Assembly (NCBI RefSeq): GCF_007565055.1
Contig: NC_044551.1
Location: 93,030,089 to 93,094,088 of the forward strand
Direction of reading: 5' to 3'
Origin: Rhinopithecus roxellana
Taxonomy: Eukaryota; Chordata; Mammalia; Primates; Cercopithecidae
DNA: 64,000 bases
Within the stretch, counting starts at the first letter, position 1; every line of letters begins with the position of its first letter. The notes under the pieces were generated by a model that was not told where the DNA came from, searched no databases, and saw only the letters and a list, made by a program, of their open reading frames with translations. Positions 33,771 through 46,799 of the stretch are shown one piece after another. A program made the translations under genes and the position numbers.

Positions 33771-33831
33771 TCTCTCTCTATATATATCTATCTATATAGA
33801 TAAAGATAGATATATATATATAGAGAGAGAG
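33771..33831. repeat. Long inverted microsatellite, cruciform-prone
   Basis: The left arm at 33771-33793 (TCTCTC, then TATATATATC, then TATCT) is mirrored by the right arm at 33804-33831 (AGATAGATATATATA, then GAGAGAGA). The CT/TA/TCTA blocks repeat in exact reverse-complement order around a ten-base centre. Confidence 0.9.
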
Positions 33832-34793
33832 AAAATAAAAATCTATGAACTGAAAAGGTATCAAATTCAAGATGGTGGTGGTGGCTCTACAGGGGGTCAG
33901 GAGAGTGAAGAAAATTGAGTCTAAGGAAAGATAACTTCCCTCTCTCTTTTTATCTCCAATGTTTTATTTATGAAAAAATGACAAAATGACCTGAAATTAT
34001 TATGACAAAATGTTAACATTATTTTCAAAATATCTTTGATACCTGGAAGAGAAAAAATTCCCCATGATTCCTGCACTTAGAAATATGCTTAGTTAAATGC
34101 TTAGATAAACCCCCGTGATTGCAACCTTTATAATATTCTTATCACTGTTAGAATCACTCCCAGTTTAAACTCAAATGATGCCAAACAACTCTGAAATATA
34201 TAATTACAAATAATAATGGCATCAACTGTTTAGAGATATATTAACTTTTTTCCATTTCATATGTGAGACAAATGACAGTGCCATTTTTACAATGTTTCAA
34301 GTTTGATTTAGTTTGAACATTTCAAGTAAGCAACCAATAACTTTCAAGTTCAGAGGGCATGAAACAGGAAGCACCCTGTTGTAAACCCAAAGACAACCTT
34401 TGAGCTCCTTGAGAAGTGATTTCCACCTCATCATTCCAACATCATAGCCTTAATAACTATCTGCAGGCCATTTCTAATAAAAATATATATATGAAAGTTC
34501 AAAGCATTTTCTTAATGCCAGGAAAAGATACAAAGCAAACCATTACTAGAGATATTCCATCTGTTACAAACCTGCTCCAATATACTTTTATTGTTGTTTT
34601 CAACTTTTTGATGCCCAAAGCATCAATCTGCATCGTATCATGTGGTGTATTATTGCTTACAATACCTTTCAAAATGAAATAAAGGTACAGAACTATGAGT
34701 GTTTTTTGTTAGTCTGCTTTTGAGTTAAGCAATGTACCCAAAACATAAGCCATAGAAACTACCGGGAAATAAATTGCTTCAAAACTGATCTTT

Positions 34794-35107
34794 GGCCGGG
34801 AGTGGTGGCTCACGCCTGTAATTCCAGCACTTTGGGAGGCCGAGGCGGGCGGATCACAAGGTCAGGAGTTTGAGATCAGCCTGGCCAACATAGTGAAACC
34901 CCATCTCTGCTAAAAATACAAAAAATTAGCTGGGCGTGGTGTTGGGCGCCTGTAATCCCAGCTACTTGGGAGGCTGAAGCAGGAGAATCACTTGACACTG
35001 GGGAGATGGAGGTTGTGGTGAGCTGAGATCGCACCACTGCACTCCAGCCTGGGTGACAGTGTGAGACTTCGTCTCAAAAACAAAAACTAAAACTAAAACA
35101 AAAAAAA
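34794..35107 (+). mobile_element. AluS-type element
   Basis: It is a full-length Alu from GGCCGGGAGTGGTGGCTCACG to an A-rich tail interrupted by ACTAAA units. There are moderate substitutions. Confidence 0.9.
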
Positions 35108-35780
35108 CCTGACATTTGATTCTAACCTGTAGGAAAAAAGATCTTTATATTGATGATGTCCATATGACTTGACCTTGTATTTGGACAGCAAAACATTTTT
35201 AATATATAGTTTTGCATGCAGCACCTCACAAGAATAGCCATGGGTTGCAAAATAAAATGCCCGTAGTCCAAAGCCTCAAGTACTGTGAAAATGTAACGTA
35301 TTTAGTTAAAAATGGGGAGGAGTGGTCCCCCACTGAGCTCGGCTCTAGGCTGCTGCTGCCCTTATCCATTAGCACACTATGTCCAGAATCACTGGTTTGG
35401 GTTGCTGAATAACATCACTCTCTGCAGAACGTTTTGTGGAACTGATTTCCCTTTGGTCGGCTGCCTGTGGTCTCTACACTTGTTTGTGACATAATCCCAA
35501 ATGAATGTCCTAACATCTCTGCCATGCAATTAGAATGTCTTTTTTCTTTCTTAGATGATACACCTTCTTTTTGCTTTAACTATTGCCATCAAAAATACAA
35601 CTTGACGGCCATTATGAACATTTTTACCGGCTACAATGGATAGCTACAGAATCTCAAAACCTGGTATATCCTGACGAAGTATGGAACTGCTTCCTCTTTT
35701 ATGAGATTGTTACCCAGTGTCACGCCTACGTGAATTCTGACGCCACCTTAAATCTGCTTATCTTTAGGAAACTAGATCCC

Positions 35781-36202
35781 TGAGGTCAGAAGCTCCCCCT
35801 TCTGACCAAACTGGCTAAGACTGGTGGGAACCAATACAGCAGCTCATCTGACCTCTGAAGAACCTCTAACTACATTATAATCTGATTTCCATGCTAAATG
35901 ATGCTCCCACTAGCACAGTGACTGTTGGCAATCACCATGACAACAACTGGAAGAAACCATAAAAGGATAAAAGTGGCACCTCCAGTTCTGAGAACCTCCT
36001 CCAGTTCTGTCCCTTCCCAGAAAAGACATGAATGTTCTTCCCCTTGCTTTTCACGCCCAGCCCCTTCATTCAAGACACCCTACATCTGTGACTTTCCAGC
36101 TGTCACCCCAGTCACACACCCGCTTCTTGATTTCACGGCCACTGAATAAAGTTTGCTCTGCTTGATGCTTACTTTTGGTTTTGCGTATTGGCTTCGAGGC
36201 AC
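35781..36202 (+). mobile_element. Solitary LTR-like sequence, family unassigned
   Basis: The stretch opens TGAGGTCAGAAGCTCC. It has a CT-rich second half, an AATAAA signal at about 36146 followed within 40-60 bases by a TTTTGGTTTTGCG stretch, and ends near GAGGCA. This layout (TG start, promoter-like middle, polyadenylation signal, CA end) is that of an endogenous retrovirus LTR. No internal viral genes are present. It could also be an unrelated unique sequence. Confidence 0.4.
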
Positions 36203-36599
36203 CAAACAGGGAAACGCCTCACTTTGAGGGGGACTGGCTTTGTTGGTTAACATGTTGTTAAAATGGCTTTTATGGCTTATTGACTTGGCTTACTCTAATC
36301 TATTTCATCACTTGGAGTACACTGTGGTCCACTGGGGGAGGGCCAAAATGGGGCCAATACGGGGAAATGGGAAGAGTGGACATTAAAAAAATACCCAGGC
36401 ATGGTGGTGTCTGCATCTAAGCAGCCAGACACAACCAGTCCCAGAGAAAATGGTAACACAGTCACCACAAACCCTTGGTGAGTGCTCACTGGGCTCTGAG
36501 GATAAGAAAGAGAGGTGTAGTGCCAGCTGTCTATGACTTTGCAGACTGGTAGGGACATGGGTAGGTAAACCCACAGAACTGGGGGTTTGCTGCCTAAGG

Positions 36600-36745
36600 G
36601 GATATGATCAAGACGCTTCTGCCTCACACTCTCTAAGTCTCTGTTTCTTCATTTGTAAAATAGGGATATCACTAGAATTTTCCCCATAGTGATCTTACAA
36701 AAGTTAAGGGTATAAAATACAAAAAATCCATAGAACATTTCCATG
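36600..36745 (-). mobile_element. MIR-like SINE fragment
   Basis: CTGTTTCTTCATTTGTAAAA, TAGGGATATCACTAG and CATAGTGATCTTACAAAAG follow the reverse-complement MIR consensus. It is diverged. Confidence 0.55.
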
Positions 36746-38799
36746 AACACAGGATGCAGGACTAGCCCCCCGCTTTACCCACCCTCCAAAAGTTAAGCTA
36801 CCATTATCACATAGAGAAGAACAGAGGCCTGTGAGAGTGCAGCTAATTCACAGAATTCAAAGATGAACGTAAGCTAACCATATGGCATTCAACTTGTCTA
36901 TACCTGGGGACCAATAAATATTATCAAAAATATAAGTTACAGGCTCTGCAGAATTTATATTGTCTACCTCTTTTTCTCCCACACTAAAATGGAGAAGAAA
37001 CAAAGCAGTCTGTGATGTATAAAGAAAGATGACTTGCTTTAAAGCCATAAGTTTTTAAATCAGTGCTGCTCAGGATGTCTCTCCTGGCAACTGCTACCGT
37101 TCTTGCCATAGTAAAAGCCATAAAGACTATTTGCTATTTTCAAGACCACAGGAGAAAATAAATCAGAACTAAATTGCCACTATTAATTTCTTTTTAGTTT
37201 GAGGCAGGGGAAATTCATATTCTTAAGCTAATTTTGTTGGCACCGGTGACTGACAATTGTCCAAGCAACTGACACTGCAACATGGTAATAGCTCCCACAC
37301 CATGGCCTGGACACACACGACTCCTGTGTTTATCACAGAGTATCACAGCACTGTAGCGTCTGCGGGCCAGCCAGGGAGAATTCACATAAATTCTGTTTTG
37401 GTTTAATTCCTTCAAAATAAATATTCTAGTTTCTAACAGCCACAAAGAATTAGCCAGAGGCTCAGTCACCCTAAATGTTCTGTCTACACACAAGCCAACC
37501 TGTCACTGTGGGAAAGAAATGCATTCATATTTTTCTTCTTCAAATTCTTTTATAGCTTCAAAGTTGATTGTACTTATATTACAACAGACAGATTATGCGT
37601 AAAATTCAATATCAGAAGCAGCAACAAAGGGTGCATTATAGAGTAGAAAATTCTCACACTGTAGCTCCTTCTATAGTATTCTGGGAAGCTTCTCATGCAT
37701 GGGGCTAGGTATTATTTTTCAAATGCTCCTAACAGTACATGAGAAATTTACAGTCAAGTAACATTTCCAAATACCAACTATGCTAGAAAATAATGTTTCA
37801 TAGTATCTTTGCCAGTGGGCATTCCATAAACTGGAATGTAGTAAGTTGAAATTCCGGTTGACCAGGGGTACTGTTCACCAGTTGACTGTTAGGTCTCATA
37901 ATACAGTGTTTTGAAGTGCTTTCCAAACCATCAGACTGAACAGTTTTGGTGTAGTTTGTGTGCTCGGTGTATACTGCAACATTCTATATGGTGCAATGAT
38001 ACTTCTGTTTTGGGGACATTATAACTCAGAGTCAGATGCTGATTAACTCGAACACTTCACTCCCTGATCATGAGAGTGAAGAGGGAGCTCACTGCATCTT
38101 TCAGGTGGATGATCCATAACTGATATTTCTGCAGGAGAAGAGTACTTTGTTTGCTGATGGAAGTGGCATGTATATCAAGATTCCCAGACATTTCAAGTTT
38201 CAGTCTTTTGCATTCAATGTATTTTTGTTCCCAGAATTATCCCTGTTGTCAGATCATCTCAGTTAAGGCAGCTCCTTAATTTTGGAGACCTCTCTGAGCA
38301 AACAGATGGGGTCAAGCTTATGTTTTCCTGGATTCCTGTGATCCTGTGTGTGATATTATGTGCAAGGAGCGTGTGAATGTGTGTTGTTGCATACGTGTGT
38401 GAACTCATTCTGTTCCTCTAAAATGCACTGGTGTGCTCATAGCTTTTCTTTCCTCTGTTGTTGCTTCCTACATATGTCATCTACTATAGGTATATCAAAC
38501 CCTGAATATTGGATTTGACTGCATTTGCTATGATTTTATTAATATAAGCAAAGCTAACACCTCTTACACATGTAATGAAAATACATGTGAATAAGCATTG
38601 CTGATTTCACAAGAAAGAAAAAAATAATTTTTTTTGTTTTTTTTTTGAGGATCAACAGAAGACTGGTAAAAATAAGTTTCAATCTTAGTGCCTTTATAGA
38701 GCAGAAACCATGTAATAGTCACGTACAACAACTTTTTGTGGTGTTACAGATCTATACTTCCTTAAGAGCAATAGTGGCCTTTTGACCACTGGAGTCATC

Positions 38800-39420
38800 T
38801 GAAACCATCTGAACATTTCGTTAAAAAGTTTAATGGATGCACAAATGTTCATTAGAGTTCTATTTGTAATTCTCAAAAACCACAAATAACAAATGTTCTA
38901 CAAGTGAATGGTCACACACACTGATATATCCACACCAAGGAAATGTATGTGTAACATGCAACAACTCTCAAAGGAATTGTGCTGAGTGAAAAAGAGGAAT
39001 AACATTCTTGAAATACAAAATTGTGGATCTGGAGAACAGATTAGTGGTTGCCAGGGCATAGGGACGGAGAAGGGGGTGTGTGGGTACAAAGGGGTAGCAT
39101 GGGGAAGCCTTGCAGTTATGGAATAGTTTTAAATCTTGATTGTGGCATGGTTACATACAGCTACTGACATGATAAAACTGCATGGAACTAAACATGCATA
39201 CACACACATACACACATACACACACATTAGCGCATATAATACTGGGGAAATCTGTTGGTTTTAGCAATGTTGATTCTGGTTGTCATATTGTACTACTTAT
39301 GCAAGATGTGACTATTGGAGGGGCTAGGTGAAGTTAGAAGAGATGTGTATGTGTATGTCTGTGTGTGTGTGTGGCATGTCATAAAAATCTATAGTTATTT
39401 CAAAATAAAAAAGCAAAAAA
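38800..39420 (+). mobile_element. L1M-type LINE 3' fragment
   Basis: CACAAATGTTCATTAGAGTTC, GTAACATGCAACAACTCTC, AGATTAGTGGTTGCCAGGG, AATCTTGATTGTGGCATGG and the A-rich end at about 39410 follow the old L1 ORF2/3' consensus. A (CA)n-rich tract lies at 39196-39228 and a (TG)n tract near 39343-39372. It is not coding. Confidence 0.75.
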
Positions 39421-41971
39421 AAAAAAAATTAGAGGAATGTGGTTTTATACCACTGTGCTTTCTTTTCCCAGACTGGTTCTTTTATGTGGAATTTGCTACA
39501 CAATTATTTCCACCTAATAATTAAACTAGAATTTTTTTTAAAAAAACCTTGGGAATAGTGAAGTAACAAGAAAGAAAAGAAGGAAGGAAGATGGAATAAA
39601 ATAAGAAAAGAGAAAAAAGAAACCATTGTTGACTTCTGATTATCCCTTTGTTCTTCATTCTTCTGCCAGAGCTCAGGTGACCCTGCCCTGGACTCATCTC
39701 TGCTTTGTTCTGTGAATGAAGGAGTTATCCCTGGAGCATAATACACCAATCATTCTGCCCACTGCCAATCAGAGACAAGAAATTGTGCTGCTACTGAAGG
39801 AAAACTCATCCATTATATGTAAGATTCCCTGCTCATTAGGATCCTGTATTCACTTCCATTGCCATATGTTCTCAGGGAAAATTAAAAATGATATTTTGGC
39901 TTTCAATAAGGGAGCAGAGTACACGTCTTAATGCATCCTATGTGAGTTCAGGAGACCTCACACAATATACTTCATTGGCTCTCTGGAAGCATATTTACTG
40001 TGATTTGCAGGGTGGCTACTGCAGTGCCAGTCTGCTTCCACTCCCCTATCCTAATGCCTGGAAAGGGGTCTCCTTGATTGATTACCTGTCCTTTGCCTTC
40101 CATATTTATTGTTGTGAAAAAAAGTTACACATTAAAAAATTACTTTCTTTCCAGCATTTAGCATGGATACTTGAAACGGGAAAGATGGAGCAGCCTCCCC
40201 ACCTTCTCCAGGTACACAGCAGCTGCATGTGTCCTGAAGTTCTTCTTTCAAGAAAGAATGAGGATTTGAATGAGAGGTCTGATGAAACAACCGCACTGCC
40301 AGTCGAATGTATAAAATCATTTTAAAAGCCATGAACTGAAATTCCTACTAATGTTCTTAACATATTTAAAGCATATCTTTAATCATTCTTGAGATTTTTT
40401 ACATCCATCTATCCATTTTCCATTGGAAATGTCCCTTGAAATCCACTCCCCTTAACTGCCTTGGTTGGGGATTTTTATCATCTCTTGCCTGGTGGTATAA
40501 AGAGCTCTGTGCCTGGATGGTATGAATAACTTCTCATTGACAAAGATTCTTTCCTTGACCAAATGTTCATTGGGCTCTTCTGAGCTCTCTGACTTCCATG
40601 ATCTTCCTTGGAAAGTGCAGTTCTAGCAACAACCCTGCTAAGTCAGTTTCACCCATCCTCCACGTCTGATCAGGTTCCTACACCTCCATCAGCCTCCAGA
40701 TGATGGTGGATTCCCTCAGCCTGCCTTTAGCAAAAATCCTGTTAGGTCAGGTTAGCCAGTATCCTTCTTGTCCCTGATGTTTCCTCTCAGTAATTTTCTA
40801 TCCACTGACCCCCACCCTCCTCCTCGGTTATAAATTCCCACTTTTCCATGTTGTATTTGAAGTTGAGCCTAATCTCTCTCCTCCACTATCAAACCCCACT
40901 GTTGTAGCCCCCCTTGAAAAACACAAGTCATCCTTCCTATTCGTTATCAAGTGTCATTGAATACTTTTTTATTGCCACCATCACAGCTTCCTTACTGCTC
41001 AAGAGAAATGTAAAGGAAGTTATATCTTATCCATAGCCTGAGTCTACACATATGTACTCAGATAACATTATGAGGGCTGGCTTCATGGGCCTGAGATCTG
41101 TGCAGCTGCACACAGTGCCACACCCAGAAGGCCCCATGCTTGGCTTAATGCTCTGCTATTGCCCTCTTAAAACTCTGGACAACTCTATCGTTGAGCTTAT
41201 GTTTTGCAAGTGAAATCTGACAGGTCAATGGAGCATGTGCAGAATGAAGGAGATATGCACAATCCACATTCCTCTGTTCCTTGCTGCCTCGTTCACATAG
41301 AGCATTTGCAATGCCCTGATGGACTCATGATGTGTTGTGGGAGTTGAGTGAGACTCAAGCCAGTACAAGGTAAATGTGTTACGTTTATGGCAGAGTAAGC
41401 AGGAGTGCTGGCAGCTCCAAAAGACGACGCTTTCCCTTCAAGCCAGAACTTGCTTTGAATGAAGAAGGCAATGACCTTCTGAAATACATGAACAATTGAG
41501 GAGCCCTGTCATCTCCCTTCTTACTCAGGTCAGCCAATCAGTTAAGTTGAAAATGATAACTTGGAAAGGAAAAGTCAGGGCAATTCCTAGTTTCATGTGT
41601 TTTCATTCATTTCTAACTCACCAGTAAGAAATGTTGGTGGAATACGTGCATATCAAGAAATGAAAGAAATACAGTTGAGGCAGTTTTGCACAGTGTTTCT
41701 CCTGTTGCAGTAAGAACAAGCATACAGAAATGTATGAGCTATGAAATATGAACCGTAAAAGTTCAGTGATTCTGCAAACAAGTTAAATGCTCTTATATTT
41801 GCATTTATATCTGGAATAGTACAATACACAGATAAATAGTAAAATCTGTGCTAACAACTTAAAATTTTAAGTTTTCTTTACTTGTTATACTAAATAGTAT
41901 GTAAAAAACAACACTGTGACAAGTTGAGAGCAAGACAGTGGAAGAAAGTATTTTCCCATATGCTTTTAAAA

Positions 41972-42270
41972 TTTTTTTTTGAGACAGTCTCACTCTGTTC
42001 CCCAGGCTGAAGTGCAGTGGTGTCATCTCGGCTCACTGCAACCTTTGCCTCCCGGGTTCAAGTGATTTTCCTGCATCAGCCTCCAGAGTAGCTGGGACTA
42101 CAGGCATGCACTGCCATGCCCAGCTATTTTTTTTTTTTTGTTGTATTTTTATTAGAGATGAGGTTTGACCATGTTGGCTAGACTGGTCTTGGACTCCTGA
42201 CCTCAAGTGATCCACCTGCCTCAGCCTCTCAAAGTGCTGAGATTACAGGTATGAGCCACTATGCCCAGCC
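41972..42270 (-). mobile_element. Alu (S/J-type)
   Basis: The copy reads from a T run and GAGACAGTCTCACTCTGTTC to CCACTATGCCCAGCC. The flanks CATATGCTTTT and CATCTGCTTTT look like a decayed target-site duplication. Confidence 0.88.
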
Positions 42271-42534
42271 CCCATCTGCTTTTTGAACAACAGATCCCAA
42301 ATTTGCATTTTGCATTGGGCATTGTGAAATATGTGAACACGACTGACCTCAAATGGCCACTGTGGTGATTCAATAATAAGGTACATGAAGGTCCCAGGCA
42401 CAAATAGGACATCAAAACATCCTCCCCTGCCTCTCTCAGACTTCATTCCACCCCACTGTCTCTCTCTCATTGTTCACGTCTGCAGTCTTTCTGCTCCCAT
42501 CAATTATCTCCACTGTCAATGAAATCCACATCCT

Positions 42535-43205
42535 TGTATTAGCCTGTTTTCATGCTGCTGATAAAGACATACTCAAGACTGGGAGGAAAAAGAGCTTTAA
42601 CTAGACTCACAGTTCCACATGGCTGGGGAGGTCTCAGAATCATGAGGGAATGTGAAAGGCACTTCTTTTTTTTTTTTTTTTTTTTTTTTTGAGACGGAGT
42701 CTCGCTCTGTCGCTCGGGCTGGAGTGCAGTGGCCGGACCTCAGCTCACTGCAAGCTCCGGCTCCCGGGTTTACGCCATTCTCCTGCCTCAGCCTCCCGAG
42801 TAGCTGGGACTACAGGCACCCGCCACCTCGCCCAGCTAGTTTTTTGTATATTTTAGTAGAGACGGGGTTTCACAGTGTTAGCCAGGATGGTCTCGATCTC
42901 CTGACCTCGTGATCCGCCCGTCTCGGCCTCCCAAAGTGCTGGGATTACAGGCTTGAGCCACCGCGCCCGGCCGAAAGGCACTTCTTAACATGGTGACAGC
43001 AAGAGAAAATGAGAAAGAAGCAAAAGCAGGAACTCCCGATAAACCCATCAGTTCTCAAGAGACTCACTCACCACCACGAGAACAGCATGAAAAACACCGC
43101 CCCCATGATTCAATGACCTCCCCTGGGTCCCTCCTACAACATGTGGGAATTCTGGAAGACACAATTCAAGTTGAGATTTGGTGGGGACACAGCCAAACCA
43201 TATCA
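42535..43205 (-). mobile_element. MST/THE1-type MaLR solo LTR, interrupted by an Alu
   Basis: On the minus strand this begins TGATATGGTTTGGCTGTGTC and ends AGGCTAATACA, the MaLR (ERVL-related) LTR pattern. ATCCT at 42530-42534 and 43206-43210 is the expected 5-bp target-site duplication. The Alu and its duplication (42668-42986) account for about 319 bp, leaving an LTR of about 352 bp. There is no internal retroviral sequence. Confidence 0.88.
42668..42972 (-). mobile_element. AluY, young Old World monkey type, within an MST-type LTR
   Basis: It is full length, running from a T leader to CCACCGCGCCCGGCC. Target-site duplications GAAAGGCACTTCTT lie at 42654-42667 and 42973-42986, perfect over 14 bp. 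CAGTGGCCGGACCTCAGCTC and CCACCTCGCCCAGCTAG are the reverse-complement versions of the cercopithecoid AluY marks. Confidence 0.95.
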
Positions 43206-43210
43206 ATCCT

Positions 43211-43590
43211 AAAGACAAAATCTGACCATCAGCAATCCCCAGTTCAAAAGCCTTCAGTGGTTGTCCATCACCTATGAGATCAAGTCCCAGTTCCTTGGAA
43301 AGCATGTTCCAACTGTGAAGACCTCCGTGACCTAACTTGAGGACCCCGTCTCAGCTACCTGTCTTAGATGAGGCCAACTGAGTGAAGCTCTGTATCCTCT
43401 GAGACTCCACAGTAGCTTTATCCCTTATCAAAACAGGCTAGGATTCTTTGTCTTTCAGCATTTGTCTTTCTGGACTGGGAGTTCCTTGAAAACAGAGACT
43501 AAACAACATTCCTCCTTTTCTGTTGCATTGGGAAGCTCTGCTCCTGGTACGCATAAAACAGGTGTTCACAAATGGAGGTCACCACAGTTA
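43211..43590 (+). mobile_element. L2 LINE 3' fragment
   Basis: TCTGACCATCAGCAATCCCC, AAAAGCCTTCAGTGGTTGTC, GACCTCCGTGACCTAAC and GGGAGTTCCTTGAAAAC lie in the order of the L2 3' consensus. It is ancient and non-coding. Confidence 0.65.
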
Positions 43591-44279
43591 CTAAAGTGCA
43601 GGACTTCTTAATATTCTAAGTGTGCTCTGCATTTACTTCGCTGAATCTTGCCTTTAGAATTGTACCGTGACAAAAAGGGACTACAACACTTTTATTCAAC
43701 TTTCATCATAAAGCATCACTGGAAGAAGTGAGCAATCTACCGAGTGAATATTTTGATTTGTATAACCTCATTTGGAATGAGAACATTCACAAATCAGTTC
43801 CTGAGCTACAGTCATGCTCCTCTGTCCTCATCCTGTATATTAATATTAAATGCTTTAAGACCACATCATGGCAAATCCTTTTATGAAAACAATGAAACCT
43901 TAACTTATATTTTTATATCCCTAAATTTACATATGGCCACCCCCCTCTAAACGTAGGCTATATCTTGATTTAAGAGAAAGCTACAGGGACTTATTCCTCT
44001 GTAGGGAAGGGGATGGGGGTGGTGTTTACATATACAAGGAAAATCCACCCTTTTCAAATGCCACTGCATGTGACGGCACTTCAGAGTCATCTTTATGCTT
44101 TTCAGCTGTTAAACTCCATCCATCCTATAAACTTGAGCAAACTAATTTCCTTTTCCCTAATTAAGCCCAATGCCATATTTCATTCACTCAAGCTTCTATT
44201 AAATGAAACATTATTTTCACTTATAAATGTTCCATGATGTGTTCCTAGTGGCTTCTAATTGGGGACAATTATAAAAAGA

Positions 44280-44700
44280 TAAATCAGAACTCATCAGCAG
44301 CAGCTGTCATGAGCATGTCCCTGTTCTGCCTCTGGTGCCCTCATGTTTGTTTAAGGCACCCGGGCAGAGCAGGACCCGGAGTGAGCCCTGATGAAGCAGC
44401 TCGGGAAATTCGCATGCTGCCAGGACATTCTTCATTTTTAATTTGTTGATTTAATCTGGCTAGAGAGGAACTGACAAAACCCTTATCACCTAATGTGCTT
44501 AATGGTCTAAATGAAATGAGTTGGTGGTGTTGGTTTAGTTCCTCTTGGACCCATTTCTAAGTCATACAAGCCATCAATAAATTGCTCTAATGAGCCCTTC
44601 TCTCAGAAAATGCACCACAGAAGATTAGGCTTTGGCATTTTGTATAGATTTTCCACAAGCATTGGAAAAACGAAGTGATGAAAGAGTCTCTAGGAAGCGG
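44280..44700. promoter_or_regulatory. Candidate conserved non-coding element
   Basis: This stretch contains no repeat that I recognise. It has balanced composition and several AT-core motifs of the homeodomain type (TTTTTAATTTG, GATTTAATCTGG, CTTAATGGTCTAAATG). Such blocks in large neuronal-gene introns are often enhancers. This is inference from appearance only; conservation cannot be measured here. Confidence 0.25.
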
Positions 44701-44890
44701 GTTCTCGCACCCCTCAAAGCACAGGCCATTATCAACCTAGGGGAAAACGACACCCTAACTGCAACTGAGTTTTATTTCATTTTCTTTTCCTATTCAGGAA
44801 GAAACAACTAGAAAAACAAATGTAATTTTTGTTTTGTTTTAGCTGTAATTGCTGGAGTTAGTCTTCATTTTCACTACTAGAAAATAAAGG

Positions 44891-45178
44891 GGCCGGGCAC
44901 AGTGGCTCATGCCTGTAATCCCAACACTTTGGGAGGCCGAGGTGGGCAGATCATGAGGTCAGGAGTTTGAGACCAGCCTGGCCAATATGGTGAAAACCAG
45001 TCTCTACCTAAAAATACAAAACTTAGCCAGGTGTGGTGGCACGTGCCTGTAGTCCCAGATACTCGGGAGGCTGAGACAGGAGAATCGCTTGAAACCGGGA
45101 GTGGAGGTTGCAGTGAGCCGAGATTGTGCCACTGCACTCCAGCCTGGGCGACAGGGTTAGACTCCATCTCAAAAACGG
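44891..45178 (+). mobile_element. AluS-type element
   Basis: It runs from GGCCGGGCACAGTGGCTCATG to a very short A tail (CTCAAAAACGGGA), followed at once by an unrelated T run of 13. Confidence 0.9.
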
Positions 45179-45232
45179 GATTTTTTTTTTTTTCTTTTTA
45201 CCATTAAGAGTTAGTATAAAAAACACAGACAG

Positions 45233-45551
45233 GGCTGGGTGCGGTGGCTCACACCTGTAATCCCAGTACTTTGGGAGGCCGAGGAGGGCGGATCACGAGG
45301 TCAGGAGATCAAGATCAGCCTGCCTAACATGGTGAAACCCCGTCTCTACTAAAAAACACAAAAAATTAGCCAGGCGTAGTGGCGGGTGCCTGTAGTCTGA
45401 GCTACTCAGGAGGCTGAGGCAGGAGAATGACGTGAACCCAGGAGGCGGAGCTTGCAGTGAGCAGAGATCACGCCACTGCAGTCCAGCCTGGGCGACAGAG
45501 CGAGACTCCGTCTCAAAACAAAAACAAAACAAAACAAAACAAAACAAAACA
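45233..45551 (+). mobile_element. Alu with (AAAAC)n tail
   Basis: It runs from GGCTGGGTGCGGTGGCTCAC to a tail of about seven AAAAC units. The second half (GGAGGCGGAGCTTGCAGTG) is Y-like. Confidence 0.9.
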
Positions 45552-45934
45552 TAGAAAGGAGTAAAATGTTGGAATGGGACATAAAACAAACAAAATAATA
45601 ATAATTCTTCCAAAGTCAGGTTAGTTCAAAAATAATGATGTAGGTGAGGATGACTTGATTACAAAAAAAAAAGCTTACAGAGAATAAAAACCATACTTCC
45701 TTTCCTTTGTCTCCTTTGATCTTCAAAATACACGAAAATTCCCAAAACATCAAATCCTCTTGAAATTTAGAATTTTAATTAATGCACTATCCTGGGAAAT
45801 GACTCCATTTTCCTCCATAGTGAATAGATAAACTGGACTCAGAATGTCAATGTAGTAAATGGATGAAAACATGTGTTTCTTTATTTGATCATCATCTACT
45901 GTTTAATTAACATACTCATACATGTGTATACACA

Positions 45935-45965
45935 TTCACACACCACCATCACCACCACCACCATT
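45935..45965. repeat. (CAC)n-rich microsatellite
   Basis: Short imperfect run of CAC/CAT trinucleotides, next to a CACACA tract. Confidence 0.8.
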
Positions 45966-46073
45966 ATTCTTTTTGTCCTACTTTGGAAGTTGGGACAGTA
46001 TTTTGTGTCAGGGAAGAGAGAGCAGAAATGCCAGTATTTAACCTTAGGGTTAACATATGGAAAATGCAATCTT

Positions 46074-46244
46074 ATGTGGTTTGAACCAGATTTTGAAAGA
46101 AATGATGGGATAAAATTAGATGGCAGAATGGAGGGAAATCCCATGGGAGTGTTGACATGGCCGATTTCTAACATGAGATAAAGATGAAAGGAGAATCAAA
46201 ACCAATAACTTACTTAATTCAGTTTAACATTTCTAAAACCACTA
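46074..46244 (+). repeat. 171-bp duplication, copy 1
   Basis: It starts ATGTGGTTTGAACCAG and ends TAAAACCACTA. It matches 47763-47933 in the same orientation with four substitutions in 171 positions (about 98% identity) and no gaps. The flanks are unrelated. It is not part of any repeat family I recognise. Confidence 0.93.
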
Positions 46245-46799
46245 TCCAGTTTATCTGGATAATCTGAACTATGCAAAGGGGTCATACTTTACATCTCTTT
46301 TTTTAATTTTCTTTTCAAAGACTCAATTGAGAACCCATCATGCTAAAATATGGGTTGTGTGTTTCAATGGGATTGAGCAGTTTAATGTGCCTGAATCTTT
46401 AAACGATATCATAACTATTTGAAAGAAACAATGAATCTATACTATCTATGGAGAATTAGTCAGTAGAACTATCATCATATAAAATAAATTATATTGGACA
46501 GCTATTCTTTACTGAGGTTATATAATTTAGTAGATGATTTTTATGGACTTTCTTCTTTTTCCTGACCCTCTTTTGGTCATTCTATTGCTTGTACGACCTG
46601 AGCCGGTATTCTACAACTTAAGATAAAAGGTGACGTAAAACTCTTGGAGGTGAACTCAGCTAAAAACCCATTAAGTCCACAGAGGTCAGGAAAGCAACCT
46701 GCTTGGTTAAACAGGTCTAGTCAGTTAACCTAGACACACTTAGGTCAGCAATGCATATGACGGATTAAAGTTAGCCACATATCCTTGCCATTTCATCCA

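Noticed and set aside
39888..40325. 145-residue open frame on the plus strand
   Set aside because: No domain is recognised, and it is antisense in a CTNND2 intron. It is compatible with chance.
40490..40510. GGTATAAAGAGCTCTG as a possible TATA box
   Set aside because: There is no start site, exon or promoter context near it, and single TATA-like motifs are common by chance.
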